A stretch of 7,163 nucleotides of DNA from an uncultured Eubacteriales bacterium (lineage in GTDB: Bacteria; Bacillota; Clostridia; Christensenellales; Aristaeellaceae). The notes below the pieces were generated by a model. The model made no database searches. It was not told the origin of the DNA and saw only the letters and a list, made by a program, of their open reading frames with translations. Positions 1-4,912 of the stretch are shown here, piece by piece. Numbering within the stretch: position 1 is the first letter of the stretch; the number at the start of each line of letters is the position of its first letter. The position numbers and the translations under genes were made by a program. The stretch is from assembly GCA_900553905.1 (NCBI GenBank), contig USFL01000075.1:1-7163 (forward strand). The letters run 5' to 3'.

Positions 1-15
1 GGGGAAACGTGTCCT

Positions 16-50
16 GTCGGAAAAGATCGCCGCAGGCGAGCTTTTTCGAC
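16..50. terminator. Bidirectional intrinsic terminator
   Basis: The 16-base arms at 16-31 and 35-50 pair almost perfectly around a GCA loop, with one G-T wobble and one A/G mismatch. The GC core (GATCGCC / GGCGAGC) is flanked by A-runs on the 5' side and T-runs on the 3' side, so it reads as stem plus U-tract on both strands: TTTTT at 42-46 on plus, and TTTT opposite 21-24 on minus. It would end the minus-strand gene at 82-477 and a plus-strand gene lying to the left of the window. Confidence 0.75.
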
Positions 51-56
51 ACGCTG

Positions 57-80
57 AGGGGCGGCGATTCCGCCGCCCCT
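57..80 (-). terminator. GC-rich hairpin just after the stop codon
   Basis: A perfect 10-bp inverted repeat (AGGGGCGGCG / CGCCGCCCCT) encloses an ATTC loop. It begins one base beyond the stop codon of the minus-strand gene at 82-477. No U-tract follows it directly on either strand, so it may be a transcript 3'-end stabiliser, or may act together with the U-tract terminator at 16-50, rather than be a full terminator itself. Confidence 0.5.
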
Positions 81-81
81 G

Positions 82-477
82 TCATTCGTTGGGGATGTTC
101 TCCAGCGCCTCGCGCACGCCTTCATCCTCGCCGCCATACACCAGCACAAAGCGTAGGCCGAAGCGGGTTGCCAATCCGTAGCGTTCCCCGTCCACGCGGC
201 CGCTCAGATAGTCGGCGCGGTTGCTCTCGTCAAAGTAGACCAGCACTTCCTCCCGGCCGTCCAGCAGCAGGCTGTCCCACGCGTCAGGCCCCGCGATGGG
301 CACGTCGCGGCCGCCGTCCGAAAGCGGCGACAATTCGCAGGCATAGCCCAGTCCTTCAAAGTAGCCCAGCAGCTTTTGGTACAGCTCCTCTCGCGGCGGG
401 TTGGCCGCGCAGGCACATATCAGCGCCAGACAGACTGCCAGCAGGCAGGCCAGCATCCGCCTCCGATTTGTTTTCAC
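82..477 (-). CDS. Small predicted lipoprotein or secreted protein, function unknown
   Basis: A 131-residue protein. Its N-terminus is a typical export signal: basic MKTNRRR, a hydrophobic stretch at residues 8-22, then ICAC with a candidate lipidation cysteine at position 23. The lipobox is imperfect because position -2 is Cys; signal peptidase I cleavage near ACA-A is the alternative. The mature part, about 105 residues, is acidic, mixes predicted strands and helices, and matches no family I recognise. The start is GTG at 475-477, supported by a purine-rich GAGGGGGG about 8 bases upstream. No clear promoter of its own was seen; transcription might come from mntP upstream on the same strand. 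A terminator follows. Lgt, encoded in this window, would be the enzyme lipidating it if Cys23 is a true lipobox cysteine. Function is not assignable from sequence alone. Confidence 0.7.
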   Translation of the reverse strand: MKTNRRRMLACLLAVCLALICACAANPPREELYQKLLGYFEGLGYACELSPLSDGGRDVPIAGPDAWDSLLLDGREEVLVYFDESNRADYLSGRVDGERYGLATRFGLRFVLVYGGEDEGVREALENIPNE

Positions 478-500
478 GGGCTTGTCCCCCCTCGCGCGCT

Positions 501-529
501 TTGCGTTTCATGCCGTTTTATGCTACAAT
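501..529 (+). promoter_or_regulatory. Sigma-A type promoter of the zinc-ribbon gene
   Basis: The -35 is TTGCGT (501-506), the spacer is 17 bases, and the -10 is TACAAT (524-529), preceded by TGC as an extended -10. Transcription should start near 536, giving a leader of about 35 bases with AAGGAGG at 555-561, nine bases from the ATG at 571. It lies just upstream of, and back to back with, the GTG start of the minus-strand gene at 477. Confidence 0.7.
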
Positions 530-570
530 GGCTTAACTCTCTTCTGCACTCATCAAGGAGGCGACGCGTC

Positions 571-783
571 ATGCGCTGCGGCTGCCCACATTGCGAGGCA
601 TATATGATTCAATCCGAAACCGACGGCATGGCCTGTGTGTGCCCCTCGTGCGGCTACCGCTGCAACGCCTGTCTGGGCACCGGCACCGTGCTCTCCCGCG
701 AGCGTCTGGAGGCGCTCAAGGGCACGGACTGGTTCACGCCCCAGTTCGACAGCCCCGTCAGCGACGAGGACGACGCGCCCTGA
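571..783 (+). CDS. Small cysteine-rich zinc-ribbon protein
   Basis: A 70-residue protein of unknown function. Eight cysteines sit in the first 34 residues: C3, C5, C8, C22, C24, C27, C31 and C34. The pattern C-x-C-P-x-C occurs twice (3-8 and 22-27) and a further CNAC follows at 31-34, enough ligands for one or two structural zinc ions. This resembles rubredoxin-type zinc ribbons, which commonly bind nucleic acid or protein partners, but no specific family is recognised. The C-terminal half has an arginine/leucine helix (about 42-50) and a very acidic tail (SDEDDAP). AAGGAGG nine bases upstream fixes the ATG, and a good promoter precedes it. It ends only five bases from the convergent mntP stop codon with no terminator between. 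Presence as a gene is well supported; its role is open. Confidence 0.82.
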   Translation: MRCGCPHCEAYMIQSETDGMACVCPSCGYRCNACLGTGTVLSRERLEALKGTDWFTPQFDSPVSDEDDAP

Positions 784-788
784 CCGCG

Positions 789-1352
789 CTACAGCAGGCC
801 CAGGTGCTCCAGCAGAATTTTCAGGCCGATGAGCACCAGCACCACGCCGCCCGCGATCTCCGCCTTTTTCTGAAACCGCGTGCCGAAGCGATTGCCCACC
901 GCCACCCCTGCAAAGGACAGCGCAAAGGTAATCAGGCCGATGGTCGCCACCGCGGGCAGGATGCTCACCTGCAAAAAGGCAAACGTGATGCCCACGGCCA
1001 GGGCGTCGATGCTGGTAGCCACCGCCAGCATCAGCAATTCCTTCAGGTCCAGCCTGCCCTCGCCCGCGCAGGGCGCAGTTTCCGGCGCTTCATGCAGCGC
1101 GTCCCAGATCATCTTGCCGCCGATATAGCCGAGTAAGGCAAAGGCGATCCAGTGATCGACCGACGTGATGTAGCGCGCGAACTGCGTGCCCAGCACCCAG
1201 CCGATCAGGGGCATCACGGCCTGAAACACGCCGAAGAACAGCGCAATGACCGCCGCATGCGCATAGTTGACGCGGCGCATGCTCAATCCCTTGCAAAGCG
1301 CCACCGCAAAAGCGTCCATCGACAATCCAACGCCGATGAGGACCAGCTCCAT
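789..1352 (-). CDS. mntP: Manganese efflux pump MntP
   Basis: A 187-residue inner-membrane protein of the MntP family, which exports Mn2+ and protects against manganese excess. Length matches the family (about 180-190 residues). Six hydrophobic helices are visible, in two three-helix halves joined by a polar loop at about 88-104. Each half carries the family's conserved aspartate near the start of a helix: S-M-D13-A-F-A-V and S-I-D116-A-L-A-V. GYIGGKMIWDA at 75-85 and the C-terminal GG..LVLIGLKILLEHL are also characteristic. The start is the ATG at 1350-1352, giving MELVLIGVGL; a longer frame to 1394 would add 14 polar residues, lacks a ribosome binding site and would swallow the leader palindrome. 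GGGGAG lies about 10 bases upstream of the chosen ATG. It is divergent from an mntR-type regulator, which supports manganese as the substrate. Confidence 0.93.
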   Translation of the reverse strand: MELVLIGVGLSMDAFAVALCKGLSMRRVNYAHAAVIALFFGVFQAVMPLIGWVLGTQFARYITSVDHWIAFALLGYIGGKMIWDALHEAPETAPCAGEGRLDLKELLMLAVATSIDALAVGITFAFLQVSILPAVATIGLITFALSFAGVAVGNRFGTRFQKKAEIAGGVVLVLIGLKILLEHLGLL

Positions 1353-1372
1353 ATGCAAGCAACTCCCCGGTT

Positions 1373-1391
1373 CCCTTCCGCGCTGGAAGGG
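1373..1391. promoter_or_regulatory. 19-bp palindrome in the mntP leader: candidate operator or hairpin
   Basis: CCCTTCC, five bases, GGAAGGG: a perfect 7-5-7 inverted repeat. It sits at about +10 to +28 of the predicted mntP transcript and just upstream of its ribosome binding site. Its 19-bp length with dyad symmetry is what DtxR/MntR-family dimers commonly bind, but it does not resemble the Bacillus MntR box as I know it. It could equally act as an RNA hairpin in the leader. Assignment as an operator is inference. Confidence 0.4.
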
Positions 1392-1406
1392 CATATAAGA
1401 GTCCCT

Positions 1407-1435
1407 ATTTTATCTTATTGCGGTGTGGTTGTCAA
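1407..1435 (-). promoter_or_regulatory. Near-consensus promoter of mntP
   Basis: Read on the minus strand, the -35 is a perfect TTGACA (1430-1435), the spacer is exactly 17 bases (1413-1429), and the -10 is TAAAAT (1407-1412), five of six matches to consensus. Transcription should begin near 1400, leaving a leader of about 48 bases. That is too short for the yybP-ykoY manganese riboswitch that precedes mntP in some bacteria. Confidence 0.82.
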
Positions 1436-1444
1436 CATAACGCA

Positions 1445-1473
1445 TTGTGTTTTCGCTGCGGATATGATAGGAT
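1445..1473 (+). promoter_or_regulatory. Possible weak promoter of mntR
   Basis: TTGTGT (1445-1450), a 17-base spacer and TAGGAT (1468-1473) form a poor sigma-A match. TATGAT at 1463-1468 is an alternative -10 without a good -35. Either would start transcription at about 1475-1480, just before the AAAGGAGG ribosome binding site (1479-1486). A feature worth noting is GATA repeated three times with five-base period at 1461-1474. The call is tentative. Confidence 0.3.
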
Positions 1474-1494
1474 AGCGCAAAGGAGGTTTCCAGT

Positions 1495-1860
1495 ATGAAT
1501 ATTCATGAATCCGCCGAGGATTATCTCGAAACCATATTGATGTTTTGCGAGGAGCGGGGCTCCGCGCGGTCGGTGGACATCGCCGCGCACCTTGGGGTCA
1601 CCAAGCCGTCGGTCAGCTTTGCCATGAAGCGCCTGCGCGAAAACGGATACATCCTCATGGGCGAGGACAGCCGCATCACCCTCACCGAGCAGGGCGAAGC
1701 CATCGCGCGCCGGATCTGGGAAAGGCACAATCTGCTCACCAGCTTTCTCGTCCGCCTGGGCGTGAGCGAATCCGTGGCCCGCGCCGATGCCTGCAAGATC
1801 GAGCACGACTTGAGCGATGAAACCTTCGACGCCATCCGCCGTCATGCGCAGCGCGGATAA
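1495..1860 (+). CDS. mntR: DtxR/MntR-family metal-dependent transcriptional regulator
   Basis: A 121-residue protein of the DtxR/MntR family, short like MntR (about 140) rather than full DtxR (about 230 with an SH3-like domain). Residues 1-60 form the winged helix: helix-turn-helix at about 26-47 (VDIAAHLGVTKPSVSFAMKRL) and wing at about 51-63. Residues 65-121 form the helical dimerisation and metal domain. By alignment from memory with Bacillus subtilis MntR, candidate metal ligands are D9, E12, H78, C100, E103 and H104. C100 falls where MntR has Glu99 and DtxR has Cys102, while D9 is MntR-like (DtxR has Met10). AAAGGAGG eight bases upstream fixes the ATG. It is divergent from mntP and followed closely by the DUF308 fusion gene, so it most likely controls mntP and perhaps itself in response to Mn2+; Fe2+ is an alternative. 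Confidence 0.88.
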   Translation: MNIHESAEDYLETILMFCEERGSARSVDIAAHLGVTKPSVSFAMKRLRENGYILMGEDSRITLTEQGEAIARRIWERHNLLTSFLVRLGVSESVARADACKIEHDLSDETFDAIRRHAQRG

Positions 1861-1876
1861 AAGACCGGCCCGTCCC

Positions 1877-3109
1877 ATGAGGGCGCTCACGCCGCTGAGC
1901 CTGCTGGCGCGCTTCGCGGTGATGGCGGCGCTGGGCCTGATGATTCTGTTTGCGCCGGGCTTTACGCAGCGTTGGCTGCACGCGCTGCTCACCGCCGCGC
2001 TCGTGATCAACGGCGCGGCGGCCCTGTCCGTGTCCCTGCTCCAGCGCCGCGAAGCGCACCCGCACGCGCTGCTGTCAGGCGTGGTGTCGCTGGGCGCCGG
2101 GCTGGTGGTGGCGTTTTTTCCCGGTTTGCTGATGAAGAGCGTGACGCTGGCGGTCGGCCTGTGGTCGCTGCTGGTGTGCGCGGCGCAGCTGGGCTATGTG
2201 GCGCAGCTGGCCGTGATGGGCGAACGGGGCAAAATCAAATTCGCCCTGCTGGCGGTCCTTTCGCTGGCCGCGGGCGTGAGCCTGCTGTGGGGCTATTCCG
2301 CCGGACGCGCGCTGCAATGGCTGGCGGGCGTCTATCTCCTGCTCTACGCCCTGTGGCAGCTAATGGACCTCGTGGGCGTTCTGATCAACCGCAACGTGGA
2401 AAGCAGCCGTCTGCTCAGCCGCCTGCGCGTGCATCCGCCCGTGCTGCTCACGGCGCTTCTGCCCTCCGTGGTGCTCAAGCGGCTAAGCGTCCAGTACGCG
2501 ACGCTTACGCAGGACGTGGTCACGCCCAAGCCCTCGCCCGCGCGTGAAAGCTGGCCCGAAACGCTGGAGGTGGTTTTCCATCTGGGCAAAAACGTGGCCT
2601 TCGGCTTCGGGCACGTGGTGGTCAGCCTGCGGGGCGTCACCTATTCCTACGGATGCTACGACGAAAGCAGCAACCGCCTGTTCGGCGCGCTGTCCGACGG
2701 GGTGATTCTGGTCTGTCCCACGGAGAGCTATATTCCCTACTGCCAGGCCATCGAACACAAGCTGCTGATTGGCTTCACGCTGGGCCTGAGCACGGAAGCC
2801 GCCGACGCGCTGGAAAACGGTATGCGCGCCCGCCTCCAAAACGACTGCGAGCCATGGACGCCCCAGGACCGCCCGGAATACGGCTTTGACGCGCGGTTTT
2901 ACAAGGTGCGGCGCGGCGTTTTCCGCCTCTACAACGTGATGCGCACCAACTGCTGCGCCATGGCACAGATCATCGCCGCCGGCACGGGGCTGAACCTGTT
3001 GCCGCCCAACGGCTTCGTCACGCCCGGCGCATATTTTGAATACCTGGAAAGCGAGCTTCGGGACCCCGAAAGCAACGTATTGGAAATGCGTATCTACGCG
3101 CACCGGTAA
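1877..3109 (+). CDS. DUF308/HdeD-like membrane protein fused to a putative permuted papain-like domain
   Basis: About 410 residues from the ATG at 1877. Residues 9-170 contain about six membrane helices with the short glycine/proline-rich repeat style of DUF308/HdeD proteins (for example ALGLMILFAPGF near 18-29 and VVAFFPGLLMKSVTLAVGLWSLL near 77-99). Residues 230-400 are soluble and hold a GFGH motif (His246), then SLRGVTYSYGCYD (250-262), and later LYNVMRTNCC with Cys359/Cys360. A His in GH followed about 110 residues later by Cys in NC is the order of circularly permuted papain-like enzymes such as the NlpC/P60-like and DUF4105 groups; catalysis here is inference. The start is uncertain: in-frame ATGs at 1817 and 1844 overlap mntR, none has a ribosome binding site, and 1877 was chosen because it gives a basic N-terminus leading into the first helix. 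It is probably co-transcribed with mntR. The stop lies four bases from the convergent recX stop. Confidence 0.75.
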   Translation: MRALTPLSLLARFAVMAALGLMILFAPGFTQRWLHALLTAALVINGAAALSVSLLQRREAHPHALLSGVVSLGAGLVVAFFPGLLMKSVTLAVGLWSLLVCAAQLGYVAQLAVMGERGKIKFALLAVLSLAAGVSLLWGYSAGRALQWLAGVYLLLYALWQLMDLVGVLINRNVESSRLLSRLRVHPPVLLTALLPSVVLKRLSVQYATLTQDVVTPKPSPARESWPETLEVVFHLGKNVAFGFGHVVVSLRGVTYSYGCYDESSNRLFGALSDGVILVCPTESYIPYCQAIEHKLLIGFTLGLSTEAADALENGMRARLQNDCEPWTPQDRPEYGFDARFYKVRRGVFRLYNVMRTNCCAMAQIIAAGTGLNLLPPNGFVTPGAYFEYLESELRDPESNVLEMRIYAHR

Positions 3110-3113
3110 AGGC

Positions 3114-3749
3114 TCATTCCTCCTGCGCCTTATTCAGTGCCTGTTCCACGGCGCGGCGCGCACTCTCAAAATCATAGCCTCTGCGAGCCATGGCGGCCAT
3201 CAGCTTCGCCATGGCCCTTTTCGCGTCCGCCTCGTCCGCGTAGCGGCGCAGCAGCTTCTGCGCCAGCGCCACGGCCGCGGCGTCTTTCTCTTCCTCGTCC
3301 AGCGCCTCCACGGCGCGCTCCGCCGACTCGCGGTCCACGCCCTTCTGCGCCAGCTCGCGCAGGATGCGAGCGCGCCCGATCTGCTGCCTCGCACGCGTGG
3401 CGGCCCATTCGCGGGCAAAGGCCTCGTCGTCCACCAGGCCCTCCTTTTCCAGCTTATAGAGCACCATGTCCACGGTGTCGTCCATATAGCCGTAGGCCTC
3501 CAGCTTCTGCCGGATCTCGCCCGTGGAGCGCGCCCGTGCGGCCAGCAGGCGCACCGCGCCTCCCAGCGCCTTGGGATACTGGCGCGGCAGGAGCCACTGC
3601 TTCAGCCCGTCCAGGTCCTCCACGTCTCCCGGACGCAGCGGGGTCCGCTCCAGCCAGGCCGCGCGTCCAAACCACAGCCGCTCGCCGCTCTCGAAATGAA
3701 CCACCGCGCCCCGCTTGCTTTCCTCCACTGCGGCGACGACATCCTTCAT
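3114..3749 (-). CDS. recX: RecX, regulator of RecA
   Basis: A 211-residue member of the RecX family, cytoplasmic proteins that bind the RecA filament and modulate recombination and the SOS response. Three tandem three-helix repeats are visible: about 62-103 (AVRLLAARARSTGEIRQKL...GY), 104-148 (GLVDDEAFAREWAATRARQQ then G-RARILRELAQKGV) and 155-205 (ALAQKLLRRY...AKLMAAMARRGYDFESARRAV). An N-terminal extension of about 60 residues with a predicted beta-rich region is common in Firmicutes RecX. The ATG at 3747-3749 overlaps the TGA of the serine hydrolase gene as ATGA, and GGAAAGGA lies nine bases upstream within that gene, so translational coupling is likely. The longer frame to 4004 only adds the shadow of the upstream gene. 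It is the last gene of the lgt operon. Confidence 0.92.
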   Translation of the reverse strand: MKDVVAAVEESKRGAVVHFESGERLWFGRAAWLERTPLRPGDVEDLDGLKQWLLPRQYPKALGGAVRLLAARARSTGEIRQKLEAYGYMDDTVDMVLYKLEKEGLVDDEAFAREWAATRARQQIGRARILRELAQKGVDRESAERAVEALDEEEKDAAAVALAQKLLRRYADEADAKRAMAKLMAAMARRGYDFESARRAVEQALNKAQEE

Positions 3750-4912
3750 GGCTTTTCGTCCTTTCCATCCTCCAGACAGAGCCGGATCAGCTCGCGGTTG
3801 ACCTGCGCCAGATGCCCCACGCGCTGCTCGCTGCATCCGCTGTCCAGCAGCACGAAGCCGTTGCCCTGCCCGTCGAAGAACACCCCGTTTACCGCGCCGT
3901 AGGCAAAGCCCTGATGCCCCCACAGCGTGCGGCCGCACACCGCTGGGTCGTCCAGCGTCAAAAGCCCCATCCCGTGGCGCATGTTCACGGCCTTTTCGGG
4001 CCATCCCGCCACGGGGCGGCGCATCTCCTCCACGCTCCGCGCATCCAGAAAGCCGTCCCCGCCGCCCCAGGCCACCAGCGCCAGCCGCGCCAGCTCCGGC
4101 GCGGTGATGAACAGGTTGCCCGCCGCAGGCAGATAGCGCCGCTCCGGGTCCGGCTCCTTCATCGGCTCAGCCGAAGCGATGCGCTGCTCAGCGCAGAAGG
4201 CGCGGGAGGCAGGCATGACGCGGTAGCTGTCCGCCACGTCTGCGGCGTCCAGACCGGAGGGGTCGAACGTGCCCGAAACGCCCAGCGGCTCCAGCAGCTC
4301 CCGCTGCATCAGCTGTTCAAAACTCACATCGAAGCGCTTTTCCAGCAGGCTGGCCACCATGCCCGCCGCCAGGTTGCTGTAGCGAAACGTCGTGCCCGGT
4401 ACGGCGGGCAGATAGCTTTGCGGGTCGGTCAGCAATTCGCCCAGCGGGGTGCCGCGGTCAAAGGCGGCAAAATACGCGGGCGAATCCACGATGCCGGAAG
4501 TATGGCTGAGCAGCATGCCCAGCGTAATGGGCGCGTCCGGACAATGCGGGTTGCGCACGCGGCGGCCCAGCAGATCGCTGATCTCCTCCGTCACATCCAA
4601 CCGTCCCAGCGTTTGCAGCCGGAACACCAGCAGCGCCGTGACCATCTTGGCCACCGACGCCGTGCGGAACACCGTATCCGGCGCGACCGGACGCTTTGCC
4701 GGCTCCAAAGCCGCGTGGCCCGCGCAGATGCATTCCGTCAGGCTTCCCCCTTCGAACCGCTGCACGCACGCGCCCACGCACCGTTTGCGCCACAGTGCGC
4801 GCGCCACGGCATCCGCCTCCGTGGCGCCCCGTGGCGCACGCCAGGCGGGGCGCTGTCCCAGTACAGGCAGCGCAAGCCCATATAACAGGTTTTTTACGGT
4901 TCCGACCGGCAT
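3746..4912 (-). CDS. Serine hydrolase, class C beta-lactamase/transpeptidase fold
   Basis: A 388-residue protein of the beta-lactamase (PF00144) superfamily, which includes esterases, D-aminopeptidases, penicillin-binding hydrolases and AmpC. Family motifs are in order: S86-V-A-K89 with the nucleophilic serine and lysine, the common LLSHTSG at 134-140, Y178-S-N180 as the second element, and H333-Q-G335 in place of the KTG of classical beta-lactamases. H-x-G at this last motif is usual for esterase or peptidase-like members, so antibiotic resistance should not be assumed. No clear signal peptide: the N-terminus has only a short hydrophobic run (NLLYGLALPVLG), so it may be cytoplasmic. The ATG at 4910-4912 is fixed by GGAGAGGAG eight bases upstream; the frame is open to 5209 but that is lgt shadow. 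It overlaps lgt by 19 nt and recX by 4 nt. The substrate is unknown. Confidence 0.88.
   Translation of the reverse strand: MPVGTVKNLLYGLALPVLGQRPAWRAPRGATEADAVARALWRKRCVGACVQRFEGGSLTECICAGHAALEPAKRPVAPDTVFRTASVAKMVTALLVFRLQTLGRLDVTEEISDLLGRRVRNPHCPDAPITLGMLLSHTSGIVDSPAYFAAFDRGTPLGELLTDPQSYLPAVPGTTFRYSNLAAGMVASLLEKRFDVSFEQLMQRELLEPLGVSGTFDPSGLDAADVADSYRVMPASRAFCAEQRIASAEPMKEPDPERRYLPAAGNLFITAPELARLALVAWGGGDGFLDARSVEEMRRPVAGWPEKAVNMRHGMGLLTLDDPAVCGRTLWGHQGFAYGAVNGVFFDGQGNGFVLLDSGCSEQRVGHLAQVNRELIRLCLEDGKDEKP

Noticed and set aside
1461..1474. Triple GATA repeat as a regulatory array
   Set aside because: Only three four-base units that overlap the putative -10 region; easily explained by chance and promoter composition.
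1353..1494. yybP-ykoY Mn riboswitch upstream of mntP
   Set aside because: The predicted leader is about 48 bases, too short for this riboswitch, and its conserved loops were not seen.
3750..4004. N-terminal extension of recX to 4004
   Set aside because: The extra residues are a shadow of the hydrolase gene; the ATG at 3749 has a ribosome binding site and the ATGA overlap.
3137..4885. 582-codon plus-strand frame over recX and the serine hydrolase
   Set aside because: The translation is low-complexity Arg/Pro/Ala/His, typical of an antisense shadow, and the minus-strand genes have clear family motifs.
4200..4912. Serine hydrolase as an antibiotic-resistance beta-lactamase
   Set aside because: It has H-Q-G in place of the KTG triad and no clear signal peptide, so a housekeeping esterase or peptidase role is at least as likely.
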